A stretch of 60,411 nt of DNA from contig CAIYVX010000079.1 of NCBI GenBank assembly GCA_903929765.1, forward strand, positions 1 to 60,411, read 5' to 3'. This stretch comes from an uncultured Planctomycetia bacterium. GTDB taxonomy: Bacteria > Planctomycetota > Phycisphaerae > FEN-1346 > JAACEH01. A program made the translations under genes and the position numbers. Below are positions 7,226-15,649 of the stretch, piece by piece. The notes under the pieces were generated by a model. That model made no database searches. It saw only the letters and a list, made by a program, of their open reading frames with translations, and had not been told where the DNA came from. Numbering within the stretch: the stretch's first letter is position 1; each line of letters starts with the position of its first letter.

Positions 7226-8722
7226 GCCGACCTTCTCGAACTAACTGCCACCGAAATGACCGCGGCGCTGGAGCGCCGCGAGACGACCAGCCGCGACCTC
7301 GTCGCCGCTTCTTTGGCACGCATGGCCTCCCTCGACGGCCAGGTTCACGCTTTCTTGAGTACGCGCAGCGAGGCGGCACGGAAAGAAGCCGAGGCGATAG
7401 ACCGCCGCCGCCTGGCCGGCGAAAAGCTCGGCCCGCTGGCCGGCCTGCCGGTGGCGATCAAAGATAATCTCTGCACCTCCGACGGCCTGCCCACGACCTG
7501 CGCGAGCCGCATGTTGGAAAAGTTTCACGCCCCCTACGACGCCAACGTAGTGGAAAAAATTCGCGCCGCCGACGGCGTGATCGTCGGCAAGACGAACCTC
7601 GACGAATTCGCCATGGGCTCCTCGACCGAAAACTCCGCCTTCGGGCCGACGCACAATCCGTGGAATCTCGATCTCGTTCCCGGCGGCTCTTCCGGCGGCA
7701 GCGCTGCGGCAGTGGCCGCGCGAATGGCCCCGCTCGCGCTCGGCTCCGACACCGGCGGCTCCATCCGCCTCCCCGCCAGCCTCTGCGGCGTCGTCGGCCT
7801 CAAGCCGACCTACGGCCGCGTCAGCCGCTACGGCCTCGTCGCCTTCGCCTCGAGCCTCGACCAGATCGGTCCCTTCGGCCGCACGGTCGCCGATGTCGCC
7901 CTCATGCTCCAGGTCATCGCCGGCTGGGACGGTCGCGATTCAACCTCCGTCAACCGCCCTGCCCCGGACTATGCCGCCGCTGTTCGCAGCGCCTCGGCCC
8001 AGGGCCTCCGCATCGGCTTGCCGCGCGAATTCTTCGCCGCCGGCCTAGACGCCGAAGTCGAGCGGCTCGTCCGCGAAGCCATCGCCGTTTACGAAAAGGC
8101 CGGGGCCAAGCTGGTCGAAGTCTCCCTCCCGCACTTCGCCTACGCCGTCGAAACCTATTACATCGTCGCCACCGCCGAATGTTCCAGCAACCTCGCCCGC
8201 TACGACGGCGTCCATTACGGCCACCGCACCGCCGAACCGTCCGACCTGATCGAAATGATGTCGCGCAGCCGGGCCGAGGGCTTCGGCCCCGAGGTCAAGC
8301 GCCGCATCATGCTCGGCACCTACGTCCTCTCCAGCGGCTATTACGACGCCTATTACCTCAAGGCCCTCAAGGTCCGCCAACTCATCAAGGGCGACCTCGA
8401 CCGCGCCTTTGCCCAGGTCGATTGCCTCATGGGCCCGACCAGCCCGACCGCCGCCTGGCCGCTGGGCGCGAAAACGGCCGACCCGCTCGCGATGTACCTC
8501 TCCGACATTTACACCGTCAGCGCCAACCTGGCCACCATCCCCGCCGTCAGCGTCCCCTGCGGCTTCACTGCCGCCGGCCTGCCGGTCGGCCTTCAGATCA
8601 TGGGCGACGTTTTCACCGAGGATCGTCTCCTCGCCGCCGCCGCCATCATCGAACGCGAGCGGCAGGATTGGCAGCGTCGGCCAGGAATGCTCGCGGGCGA
8701 CGGAAAGGCGGTGCAGACATGA
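7223..8722 (+). CDS. gatA: Asp-tRNA(Asn)/Glu-tRNA(Gln) amidotransferase subunit A
   Basis: 499 residues. It is an amidase-signature enzyme that releases ammonia from glutamine and passes it to GatB. The catalytic lysine lies in LPVAIKDN. The Gly/Ser-rich core GGSSGGSAAAVAAR and GSDTGGSIRLPAS carries the cis-Ser and nucleophilic Ser. The window shows no asparaginyl- or glutaminyl-tRNA synthetase gene, so which of Asn-tRNA or Gln-tRNA it forms is not decided here. Its start is set inside a repeat-derived leader. Its stop overlaps gatB by four bases (ATGA). Confidence 0.95.
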   Translation: MADLLELTATEMTAALERRETTSRDLVAASLARMASLDGQVHAFLSTRSEAARKEAEAIDRRRLAGEKLGPLAGLPVAIKDNLCTSDGLPTTCASRMLEKFHAPYDANVVEKIRAADGVIVGKTNLDEFAMGSSTENSAFGPTHNPWNLDLVPGGSSGGSAAAVAARMAPLALGSDTGGSIRLPASLCGVVGLKPTYGRVSRYGLVAFASSLDQIGPFGRTVADVALMLQVIAGWDGRDSTSVNRPAPDYAAAVRSASAQGLRIGLPREFFAAGLDAEVERLVREAIAVYEKAGAKLVEVSLPHFAYAVETYYIVATAECSSNLARYDGVHYGHRTAEPSDLIEMMSRSRAEGFGPEVKRRIMLGTYVLSSGYYDAYYLKALKVRQLIKGDLDRAFAQVDCLMGPTSPTAAWPLGAKTADPLAMYLSDIYTVSANLATIPAVSVPCGFTAAGLPVGLQIMGDVFTEDRLLAAAAIIERERQDWQRRPGMLAGDGKAVQT

Positions 8723-10185
8723 CCGACCGCACCGTAAAAATGATCGTCGGCCTCGAAGTCCACGTCCAACTCAAGACGCGGACCAAGCTCTTTTGCGGCT
8801 GCCAGACCAGCTTCGGCGACGAGCCGAACTCGCACTGCTGCCCGGTCTGCCTCGGCCTGCCCGGCGTGCTGCCGGTGATGAATCGCGAGGCATATCGGCT
8901 GAGCGTGATGGCGGCGCTGGCGCTCCATTGCACCGTCGCGCCGCACACCAAGTGGGACCGCAAACATTATTATTACCCCGACCTGCCGAAAAATTACCAG
9001 ATCAGCCAGTACGACCTGCCGCTCGGGTCGGACGGCTACCTGGAAATCGAAACCGAAGCCGGCCGCAAGAAGATTCGCATTCTCCGCGCCCACCTCGAAG
9101 AGGACGCCGGCAAGCTCCTCCACGCCGAGCATGGCGATTACAGCGAGGTGGACCTGAATCGCACGGGCACGCCGCTCCTCGAGATCGTCAGCCAGCCCGA
9201 CCTGGCCACGGTCGAAGAAGTGCGGGCCTATTGCATGAGCCTCCGGCAGATCGTCACTTACCTCGGCGTGAGCGAAGCCAACATGCAGATGGGCCACATG
9301 CGCTTCGAGCCGAACATTAATCTCCACATCACCGAAAATGGCGAAAAGCACGCCACGCCGATTGTCGAACTGAAGAACCTCAACAGTTTCCGCGCGGTCG
9401 AGCGCGGCGTCGCCTACGAAGAGCGCCGCCAATTGGCCGAATGGGACGAAACGCACAGCCGGATGAAAGCCGGCACCAAAACCACGCGCGGCTTCAACGA
9501 CTCGACCGGCGAAACTTTCGTCCAGCGCGAGAAGGAAGAGGCCAATGATTACCGCTATTTCCCCGAGCCGGACCTCGTGGTCGTCGAACCGAAGCCGGAA
9601 TGGATCGACGAGTTGCAGCGCGGGTTGCCGGAATTGCCGCTGGAAAAGAAAAATCGTTTCGTCACCGCCTACGGCCTCTCTGAATATGACGCGGGCGTCT
9701 TAACGGCGACGATCGAAATGGCCCGCTACTTCGAGCGCGTCGCCGAACTTTCCGCCGCGCCGAAGCCGGCGGCTAATTGGGTCACTCAGGGCCTCACCCG
9801 CGAAATCAACACGCGCGGCTTGAGTATCGAATCGGCCGCCGATTTCCCGGTGACGGCGGAGCGGCTGGCGGAACTGGTGAAGGCCGTGGAACAGGGCACG
9901 ATCTCCAAAACGATAGGCGACACGGTCCTCTCCGAAATGATCGACGGGAAAAATTCGGCAGCGGAAATTATTGCTGCCAAGGGTCTGGCCCAGGTCAGCG
10001 ACACCGCCGCCCTCGAGCGGATGGTGGACGAGGCCCTGGCGGCCAATCCCGGCCCGGTCGCCGATTACCGCGCCGGCAAAAAGCAGGCCCTCGGCCGCCT
10101 CATGGGCGCGATCATGAAAGCCTCCGGCGGCAAGGCCAATCCGAAAGTCGTGAGCGGGATTTTGGAGCAGAAGCTTCACCAGTAG
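8719..10185 (+). CDS. gatB: Asp-tRNA(Asn)/Glu-tRNA(Gln) amidotransferase subunit B
   Basis: 488 residues. The N-terminal kinase/amidotransferase domain starts with MIVGLEVHVQL and has the zinc cysteines FCGC and CCPVCLGLPG. WDRKHYYYPDLPKNYQISQYD is the family hallmark. The C-terminal YqeY-like tail domain covers about 340-488 (DTVLSEMIDG, then GRLMGAIMKASGGKANPKVV). It phosphorylates and amidates misacylated tRNA using ammonia from GatA. I chose the ATG at 8719, which overlaps the gatA stop; longer frames read only gatA out of frame. Confidence 0.95.
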   Translation: MTDRTVKMIVGLEVHVQLKTRTKLFCGCQTSFGDEPNSHCCPVCLGLPGVLPVMNREAYRLSVMAALALHCTVAPHTKWDRKHYYYPDLPKNYQISQYDLPLGSDGYLEIETEAGRKKIRILRAHLEEDAGKLLHAEHGDYSEVDLNRTGTPLLEIVSQPDLATVEEVRAYCMSLRQIVTYLGVSEANMQMGHMRFEPNINLHITENGEKHATPIVELKNLNSFRAVERGVAYEERRQLAEWDETHSRMKAGTKTTRGFNDSTGETFVQREKEEANDYRYFPEPDLVVVEPKPEWIDELQRGLPELPLEKKNRFVTAYGLSEYDAGVLTATIEMARYFERVAELSAAPKPAANWVTQGLTREINTRGLSIESAADFPVTAERLAELVKAVEQGTISKTIGDTVLSEMIDGKNSAAEIIAAKGLAQVSDTAALERMVDEALAANPGPVADYRAGKKQALGRLMGAIMKASGGKANPKVVSGILEQKLHQ

Positions 10186-10283
10186 CATGGGCATCTTGCC
10201 CATGAGTCCCACGGGCGTCCCGCCCGTGGTGTTGTTGCCATTTCTTTTTCTTTTGAAGCCCCCAGCATTGCTGGGGGACGCTG
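10186..10283 (-). repeat. Composite palindromic element, family B, copy 1 (inverted)
   Basis: Three hairpins stand in a row: CATGGGCATCTTGCCCATG (10186-10204), CCACGGGCGTCCCGCCCGTGG (10209-10229), a T-rich spacer, then AGCCCCCAGCA-TTGCTGGGGG (about 10257-10277). The same order, reversed, recurs at 12876-12988 and 21851-21949. It starts immediately after the gatB stop. Confidence 0.75.
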
Positions 10284-10302
10284 TTTCTTCTTCGGTGAAG
10301 CC

Positions 10303-10773
10303 ATGAAAAAAAACCGCGTCCGCAGCGCCGCCAAGGCCATCATCGTCGAAACCGGCAAACTCCTCGTGCTGAAGATGGAAGGCGTGCCGGGCGAAGGGCC
10401 GTGGTACGCCCTGCCCGGCGGCGGCCAGAAGGCCGGCGAGACGCTCGAAGAGGCCCTGCGCCGCGAGTGCCTGGAAGAACTTGGCCTCGAGATCGAAGTC
10501 GGTCCGCTGCGCTTCGTCCGCGACTACATCGCCTCGCACCACGAGTTCGCCACCGACGAAGGCGACGCCCATCAGGTCGATCACGACTTCACCTGCACCA
10601 TCCTCCGCCGCGCCGCCGAGCGCGGCCAGAAGCCCGACAAACGCCAGCTCGACGTGGAGTGGCTGCCGGTCAAAAACCTCGAATCCTATCCCCTCTTTCC
10701 CAAAGTCCTCCGCCACCTGATCCGCTGCCTCGACCTCGAGCCGCACCTGGGTTATCTGGGGGATGTGAATTAG
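10303..10773 (+). CDS. Nudix hydrolase
   Basis: 156 residues. The complete Nudix box (Gx5Ex7REUxEExGU) is at residues 40-62 (G40, E46, R54, E55, E58, E59, G61), so the metal-binding catalytic site looks intact. These enzymes hydrolyse nucleoside diphosphates linked to another group; the substrate cannot be read from the sequence. A C-terminal helix (PKVLRHLIRCLDLEPH) closes the fold. The upstream region is a repeat element and no strong ribosome-binding site is visible. It is a single gene. Confidence 0.85.
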   Translation: MKKNRVRSAAKAIIVETGKLLVLKMEGVPGEGPWYALPGGGQKAGETLEEALRRECLEELGLEIEVGPLRFVRDYIASHHEFATDEGDAHQVDHDFTCTILRRAAERGQKPDKRQLDVEWLPVKNLESYPLFPKVLRHLIRCLDLEPHLGYLGDVN

Positions 10774-10928
10774 ATTTTCCCAAAAATTTTTTGTTTCGTA
10801 ACCATTTGTTTTAAAAGAGGTTACGACAAAAAACTGATTTCTCTCCAGATTTATTTGCTTCTGACGAGTTTTTGAGTCATAATCAGGTCAGCAGTCGCCG
10901 GAGGGCGATGGGCGAAAGCGTTTTTGAT

Positions 10929-10993
10929 GCGGGGATTGCGGTTCGGCATGTGCCAGAAATTGGCGTGCCGCTGGCCGTAATCCCCGCTTTTTT
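10929..10993 (+). terminator. Long hairpin with T tract (terminator or end of a small RNA)
   Basis: A 13-bp outer stem (GCGGGGATTGCGG with CCGTAATCCCCGC, one wobble) encloses a second imperfect stem (CGGCAT...GTGCCG and GCCA...TGGC, loop GAAAT). Six T follow at 10988-10993. It is 155 bases after the Nudix stop, longer than usual for a simple terminator, so it may end a separate small RNA. Confidence 0.6.
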
Positions 10994-11070
10994 GCGCTGT
11001 GTCGGCGAAGGGTGGGAACAGAGGCAACGGGTTTATGCGTGGCCTGCTTTGTTGAAAAAGGAGTCCTATA

Positions 11071-11199
11071 ATGTTTGCGAACAAGCTTCGCCGCATACTT
11101 TTTCTGGCTATGGGCCTGTTTCTGATGCTGGCCGGCGTAGGCCGCACCGACTTCACCCTGACCGGCACAGATCACTGGCCAACCCACTGGCCGTCGTAG
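11071..11199 (+). CDS. Small hydrophobic peptide, 42 residues
   Basis: The ATG at 11071 is preceded by AAGGAG with good spacing. The product has a basic start (MFANKLRR), a hydrophobic stretch at about 9-23 (ILFLAMGLFLMLAGV) and a short polar tail (GRTDFTLTGTDHWPTHWPS). It looks like a secretion signal or a single membrane helix. The end of the gene contains one half of a direct repeat whose second half lies just beyond the stop. It may therefore be the remnant of a longer exported protein or a genuine small membrane peptide. Confidence 0.4.
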   Translation: MFANKLRRILFLAMGLFLMLAGVGRTDFTLTGTDHWPTHWPS

Positions 11200-11229
11200 G
11201 CCGCGCCGACTTCGCCCCGACCGGCACAG
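11137..11229 (+). repeat. Imperfect direct repeat, 35 bases, 58-base period
   Basis: GTAGGCCGC-CCGACTTC-CCC-GACCGGCACAGATC occurs at about 11137-11171 and again at 11195-11229 with three substitutions. The first copy is coding for the small peptide; the second begins at its stop codon. Confidence 0.6.
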
Positions 11230-11693
11230 ATCAAATGACGGTCAACACCAACCTCAGCGCCGGACGGACCGTTAACCTGGAGAGGGTGGCCCGCTTGCCC
11301 TGAGCAAAGCCGAAGGGTCAGGGCCGGGTGAGGGGTTGAGACCGAGAACCTCCCGTATCATTTTCCCAAAAATCCCAAAAAAATCTTTCGCCGCAACCTA
11401 ATGTCCGCCAAAGACATACAGCGGGAACGGTCTTAGCCCATATAAAATAAATTTGACTATTGGCGGGTAATAATGTACATCATACTTACTCGGGGGAGTT
11501 CCCGCTGTCAGGCGGGCGACGCCCCTTTTTGTTTGCGCTCGCAAAGGGTTGCGGGACCCACGAAGCGAGGGATTCAGTAAGCAGTACATCTTAGAGGTTT
11601 CTCTGGCCCGAGCGCGGTGACTTCAGGGGTGATGTTGCCGCGCGCGAGCAGATGGGACCATAGGGGCAGTGGAATACTAAAGGAGGAGGCAAA
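11200..11693. other. Non-coding gap with degenerate inverted repeats
   Basis: No supported gene. The stretch at about 11398-11590 has short inverted pairs: CAGCGGGAAC near 11419 against GTTCCCGCTG near 11500, and ATGTAC near 11473 against GTACAT near 11585. It also holds CGGGCGACGCCCCTTTTTG and a GCGCTCGC core. It resembles the footprint of a small non-autonomous element, without clear target duplications. The ribosome-binding site of the next gene (GGAGGAGG) is at its end. Confidence 0.3.
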
Positions 11694-12407
11694 ATGAAGA
11701 GCTTATTAACGGTGATCGCGCTGTTGGTGCTGGCCGTGCCGGCTATGGCTGGGCAGGTCTCGATGACCATCGGCAATGCGTCGCAGATTGTCTGGAATGA
11801 CGTTCAGGGGCTTCTGACCGTTGAGTTGTACTACACGGCCACGAACGGCTATACGTTGCCCGGGCCAGATTCCGGGACGAATATCGCCGCCAGGATTAAC
11901 AACTTCGGCTCGGAAATGTACCTGACCGGGGCGAACGCCACCATGTTCACGCCGGACGTGACCCTGAATACCTCAGCGGCTTCCGACATTTCCACACTTT
12001 TGTCTCCGAAGTCATTCCTGTTCTCCACCTTTAATGACGTCGTGCTGGTGTCAGATGACTCTAACGTGCCCGCCGGCGCGAGCCATGGCGCAGTCTTCTC
12101 CATTGATACTTCCACTAGGACCACGGCGATTCTGCCCAGCGACACCCTCATCGGCAAGGTTGCGGCGGTCTACCAGTTTGATTACACTCCCGGAACGAAC
12201 CACACGACTTTCGGTGCCCTTTACTTCAACGTGTGTGGCGACAACATACCGGGCTCTAACCCTTATTTCAATACGGGCGGCAGTGCTAACGAGGTTCTGG
12301 TGACCAACAACGGCACCGGCCCTATCCTCCCCGAACCGGCGACGCTGGGCCTGCTGGCGGTGGGTCTGGCGGCGCTCGTGGCACGGCGGAAGCGGGCGGG
12401 GAAGTAG
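11694..12407 (+). CDS. PEP-CTERM sorting-domain exported protein
   Basis: 237 residues. The signal peptide is MKSLLTVIALLVLAVPAMAG. A beta-rich body of unknown family follows (cohesin-like proportions, VSMTIG, then VELYYTATNGYTLPG). The C-terminal PEP-CTERM tail PEPATLGLLAVGLAALVARRKR holds the PEP motif, a membrane helix and a basic end. Proteins with this tail are processed by exosortase and usually end up outside the cell with extracellular polysaccharide. GGAGGAGG precedes the ATG. It stands alone; the exosortase gene is not in this window. Confidence 0.85.
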   Translation: MKSLLTVIALLVLAVPAMAGQVSMTIGNASQIVWNDVQGLLTVELYYTATNGYTLPGPDSGTNIAARINNFGSEMYLTGANATMFTPDVTLNTSAASDISTLLSPKSFLFSTFNDVVLVSDDSNVPAGASHGAVFSIDTSTRTTAILPSDTLIGKVAAVYQFDYTPGTNHTTFGALYFNVCGDNIPGSNPYFNTGGSANEVLVTNNGTGPILPEPATLGLLAVGLAALVARRKRAGK

Positions 12408-12418
12408 AGGGCTGTTGG

Positions 12419-12799
12419 TTATTCGCTGTCGGTTGCGGCGGCTTCCAACGCCCGTTCGATCTTGGCAATGGTCGCCGTGTCGGGCGTGGTTTTGCCTTTT
12501 TCGATGCGATGCAGGCTTTCAGGGCGAATGGCGGCGCGGCGGGCCAGTGCGGCCTGGGTCCACCCGGCGGCACGACGAGACTTGATGATCTTCATCGCAA
12601 GCGAGGCCCGGGCGTACTCCACGGCGGGAAAATGAACTTCGTTCTGTTTGGTCAGGTGCAGGTCGATTGCTTCGGCAAGTGCGGCTTTGGCTTCTGCACT
12701 CGTTTTATAGCCACACACGCCGCAACCCGGCAGGTCGGGGACATAGCCGCCGAAGGAACCATCCCCGGCCTTCTCGATTACAACCGCGTATCGTCTCAT
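12419..12799 (-). CDS. HicB-type antitoxin with XRE-type HTH (orphan)
   Basis: 126 residues. The N-terminal HicB partial RNase-H fold is MRRYAVVIEKAGDGSFGGYVPDLPGCGVCGYKTSAEAKAALAEAI. The C-terminal XRE HTH is at about 75-120 (SRRAAGWTQAALARRAAIRPESLHRIEKGKTTPDTATIAKIERAL). Such proteins neutralise HicA mRNA interferases and repress their own operon. No hicA-like frame lies on either side, so it is an orphan or regulates elsewhere. The ATG at 12799 has GAGGA upstream. The gene converges on the PEP-CTERM gene, 11 bases away. Confidence 0.8.
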   Translation of the reverse strand: MRRYAVVIEKAGDGSFGGYVPDLPGCGVCGYKTSAEAKAALAEAIDLHLTKQNEVHFPAVEYARASLAMKIIKSRRAAGWTQAALARRAAIRPESLHRIEKGKTTPDTATIAKIERALEAAATDSE

Positions 12800-12875
12800 G
12801 GGTCGCTTCCTCAAACGGATGTCGGGTTTGTTGACCCGACCTACCCATTTTACTACGATCAATAACAGAAACAAC

Positions 12876-12988
12876 AGCGTCCCCCAGCAGTGCTGGGGGC
12901 TTCATAAGTAAAAGAAACAAAAACAGAAACAAAAACCAGGGGCAAGATGCCCCTGGCACTCACGGGCGGGACGCCCGTGTCACTGGTA
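12876..12988 (+). repeat. Composite palindromic element, family B, copy 2
   Basis: CCCCCAGCAGTGCTGGGGG (about 12881-12900) is followed by an A-rich spacer, CCAGGGGCAAGATGCCCCTGG (12936-12956), then CACGGGCGGGACGCCCGTG (12961-12979) and CACTGGTA. It fills the gap between the HicB-XRE gene and the 3' end of the lipoprotein gene. Confidence 0.75.
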
Positions 12989-12991
12989 TGG

Positions 12992-14263
12992 CTACGGCCC
13001 GCCCACAATCTCCAAATCCAGTTTCGCCCCCACGCTCTTGTGCCCCAGAGCATCCTCGATGGTCACTTTCAGCGTGTATTTGCCGGGCGCGGCATCGGCG
13101 GGAATGTTCAGTCGCGTGGCCAGGAAGAAGTCCTGCCGCGCCTGGCGGCAGAGGTCTTCGATGTTCGGGAACGATTCCTGCCAGACCGATTTGCCCTCGG
13201 CGTTTTCCAGGCTGACCCGCTCGTTGAGGAGCACGCGATAGAGGCCGTCAGACTTCTTGTCGCCCGGCTTCCCCCCCTCCCCTTTGTCCCGTTCGCTGAC
13301 AAAATTTTTGACTTCACTATAGAGGCAGACGTTCTGCCGCCGCTGGAACCGCGCCGCCGGAACCACGTCGTAACTGCCGAAGCCGCGCACGCGGTCGCAG
13401 AACCGGACTTCGCCCAGTTCCAGCGGCGCCTGCCGCGCGACCGTGATCCGCACTTCGTCGAGGGCGTCGAGAATTTCGGCCGCCTGGTCGGCCTGGCTCA
13501 TCCCCGCCAGCCGGTCGCGGGCGTTGATCATCGTCCACATCAGCCCGCGCCAAACCTTCTGCTGCTCCGCCGGCAACCCCGGCACGGCCGACAGGCTCTT
13601 CTCGTCCTCGCCGGCCAGGAACTGGAGGACGCGCAGCGTGCGGGCCACGTCAACGTCGGCCGGATTTTTCGCGGCCATGGTTTCATATTTTCCGACCAGC
13701 GCCGCCAGACTGGCCACCTCGGCCGGCGTCGGCTTGGAATCGCCGGGCACAGGGACGGCGCTCTCGTTAGCCGTGTCGGCCATCGGTTTCGCTTTGGGCG
13801 TCGTACCTGCCGCAGCGTTCGGATCGCCGGCGGGTTCAACGCCGGTCAGGCCGACCGAATTCGGGGCAAGGCGTTTGATCGGAGCGGAGGCCTCGGCGGG
13901 CACTTCGACGGAGACCGGAACGGGTTTGCCCTCCGGCTTAATCGACGGAGCCTGATCTTTTCCCAGCGGCGCGGTCTTCGTGCCGCCGGATTCCTGCTGA
14001 ATGCGTTCGACCACCTTTTCCACGTCAGCGATCTGCGCGGCCAGGTCAGGCGTCACGGCGGGTGCAGCAGGCTTGGCGGCGCGGGCCGATTCGGCCGGGG
14101 CCGGGGCGGCCGCAGTCGCGCTCTGGCCCGGCGGCGTGTCGGGCTTCAGGTCGTGGCTCAAATAGTCCGGCAACGGCGGCGTCGGAATCACGACTTTGTG
14201 CTCCGGCTGCTGGCAGCCGGCCAGGGCCAGCACGGCCAGGAGGGCAAGGAAACGGACGGTCAT
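12992..14263 (-). CDS. Lipoprotein of unknown function
   Basis: 423 residues. A short signal peptide ends in the lipobox LAGC (C17), so the mature protein should be lipid-anchored. Residues about 20-150 are a proline/alanine-rich low-complexity linker. The C-terminal half is folded: a helical part (ASLAALVGKYETMAAKNPADVDVARTLRVLQFLAGE) and a beta part (VRFCDRVRGFGSYDVVPAARFQRRQNVCLYSEVKNF, ending KYTLKVTIEDALGHKSVGAKLDLEIV). It resembles planctomycete lipoproteins with a C-terminal beta-sandwich. GAGGAT precedes the ATG. No partner is evident. Confidence 0.7.
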   Translation of the reverse strand: MTVRFLALLAVLALAGCQQPEHKVVIPTPPLPDYLSHDLKPDTPPGQSATAAAPAPAESARAAKPAAPAVTPDLAAQIADVEKVVERIQQESGGTKTAPLGKDQAPSIKPEGKPVPVSVEVPAEASAPIKRLAPNSVGLTGVEPAGDPNAAAGTTPKAKPMADTANESAVPVPGDSKPTPAEVASLAALVGKYETMAAKNPADVDVARTLRVLQFLAGEDEKSLSAVPGLPAEQQKVWRGLMWTMINARDRLAGMSQADQAAEILDALDEVRITVARQAPLELGEVRFCDRVRGFGSYDVVPAARFQRRQNVCLYSEVKNFVSERDKGEGGKPGDKKSDGLYRVLLNERVSLENAEGKSVWQESFPNIEDLCRQARQDFFLATRLNIPADAAPGKYTLKVTIEDALGHKSVGAKLDLEIVGGP

Positions 14264-14343
14264 GGATTATCCTCAGCATTTAGTTAGTCGGGCGCTGGCC
14301 CGACGGAAAATCATCCGCTAATTTCATAATTCATAGCCCTCGC

Positions 14344-14454
14344 AAAACAGCGAATATCCAATATCCAACACTCAACACCCAATCATGAAGTCAGACTCCC
14401 AATCCGGAATCCGCACTTCATGATTGGATATTGGATATTGAATATTCGCCGTTT
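14344..14454 (+). repeat. Long palindromic element, family C, copy 1
   Basis: About 110 bases. The left arm CGAATATCCAATATCCAACA..., ending ATCATGAAGT, and the right arm ACTTCATGATTGGATATTGG..., ending TATTCGCC, are inverted copies. The unique centre is TCAGACTCCCAATCCGGAATCCGC. A second copy with an inverted centre is at 17700-17816. The remaining parts of the 14264-14521 gap show nothing else. Confidence 0.8.
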
Positions 14455-14521
14455 CTCGGTCACTTTCATAATTCCCCGAAGAAACCGAAAAGCCCTGACG
14501 GGCCAAAACCCGACAAACTAT

Positions 14522-15514
14522 TCACCTAGCCGTCCCGCCCGCCATCGCCGTCAGCAGCCGCTCGACGATCAACCGTTCCGGGTAGCGGCTGGTCTTGGAT
14601 TCGAGGTCGGCCTCCAAGAGGCGGCGGTGAGCCTTGACCAGATCGGCCGAGGTGAACCGCTGCAACTGCCGCCGCAGACCGTCCTGCTGAGCGGGAAAAT
14701 GGGCGAATTTGCTGACCGCCGCCGGCACGCCCGCCGTATCGGCCAGAAACCGCGCGTCGAGCAACTTGCGGAACTGGCTGCGCAGCGTGCCCACCAGCAC
14801 CACCGCCGGCAACCCCTCGTCCATCAGGCCCTCGACCACGGCCAGCGCCCCCGGCAAATCTCCGGCGGCCAGTTTGTCGGCCAGATCAAAAGGTTTGAAG
14901 GCGCGGTAACTCATCACCGCCGCCGCCACGTCTTCCTCGGTAATCTCCGGGGCGGCCGCGACGTAAAGATCAAGTTTGGCCAGTTCCGCAGCCAGCGCCG
15001 CCAGGTCGTCCTGGCAGAGGTCGGCCAGCAGTTGCGCCGCCGCAGTGGAAATCTTTTTGCCGTGGGCCGACTTGGCCCGCCGGGCGATCCAACTCAGCAC
15101 GTCGGCGGCCGAGCGCGGGTTCCAGCAGGCGATGTCACCGCCAAGTTTTTCAACCTTCTTGGCCAGAACCGTAGTCTTGGTCCACTTTTCGACCGTGAGC
15201 ACCAGGACGCCCGTCGGGCTGGGATGTTCGAGATAAGCTTCGAGGGCCTTGCGGCCGTCGCTGACGAACTTGTCGGCCCCCTGGAGGATGACCATCTGGA
15301 AGGCGGCGAACATCGGAGCGCCCTGGAGGGCGTCCATCACGTCCGCCAACTTCCGCTGATCTTTGGAAAATTCCTGCACGTCGCCGTCGCGCGCCGCCCG
15401 CTCCTTCAGTGCCGCCACCGCCTCCTGAATTTCAAAGGCATTGTTGCCGAAAGCCACATAGAGCGGCTTCAGGCGGTCCTTCTGGAGATGTTGTGAAAGT
15501 TGAGAGAGATACAT
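14522..15514 (-). CDS. holA: DNA polymerase III, delta subunit
   Basis: 330 residues, normal HolA length. It starts MYLSQLSQHLQKDRLKPLYVAFGNNAFEIQEAV (the delta N-terminal pattern of 'lyvlyG-d..l..e.v'). The middle has APMFAAFQMVILQGADKF and WIARRAKSAHGKKISTAAAQLLADLCQDDLAALAAELAKL. The C-terminal collar is PERLIVERLLTAMAGG. The delta subunit opens the sliding clamp during clamp loading. I chose the ATG at 15514; in-frame starts further up read the repeat at 15549-15632. No strong ribosome-binding site is visible. Confidence 0.88.
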   Translation of the reverse strand: MYLSQLSQHLQKDRLKPLYVAFGNNAFEIQEAVAALKERAARDGDVQEFSKDQRKLADVMDALQGAPMFAAFQMVILQGADKFVSDGRKALEAYLEHPSPTGVLVLTVEKWTKTTVLAKKVEKLGGDIACWNPRSAADVLSWIARRAKSAHGKKISTAAAQLLADLCQDDLAALAAELAKLDLYVAAAPEITEEDVAAAVMSYRAFKPFDLADKLAAGDLPGALAVVEGLMDEGLPAVVLVGTLRSQFRKLLDARFLADTAGVPAAVSKFAHFPAQQDGLRRQLQRFTSADLVKAHRRLLEADLESKTSRYPERLIVERLLTAMAGGTAR

Positions 15515-15548
15515 AGGAAGAGGCTTCAGACCTCGTGAAATAGTCAAC

Positions 15549-15632
15549 GGTGGGTGGCATGGTTCACGCGAAGCGTGACCATGCACTTCGCCCCTCAACG
15601 TGGCCACGCAAGCGTGGGCCACGCCACCCGCC
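15549..15632. repeat. Nested palindromic element, family D
   Basis: The outer pair GGGTGGC...GCCACCC encloses two hairpins: GCATGGTTCACGC-GAA-GCGTGACCATGC and GTGGCCACGC-AA-GCGTGGGCCAC. It occupies most of the gap between holA and the TPR protein gene. Confidence 0.7.
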
Positions 15633-15649
15633 ACTATACTGCTTCGCTT

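Noticed and set aside
7660-8718. 841-codon frame starting inside gatA
   Set aside because: Its first part is an Arg/Pro-rich shadow of gatA; only the part from 8719 is gatB.
10870-10930. Possible riboswitch upstream of the 42-residue peptide (GGCGATGGGCGAAAGCG resembles part of a fluoride-type motif)
   Set aside because: The remaining conserved bases and a fluoride-exporter gene are missing; a plain small hairpin explains it.
10872-11303. 143-codon plus-strand frame
   Set aside because: It runs through a terminator hairpin and has no ribosome-binding site or protein-like composition; the 42-residue frame inside is better supported.
12947-14287. 446-codon plus-strand frame
   Set aside because: It is antisense to a lipoprotein gene with a clear lipobox and has shadow composition (H, R, Q-rich).
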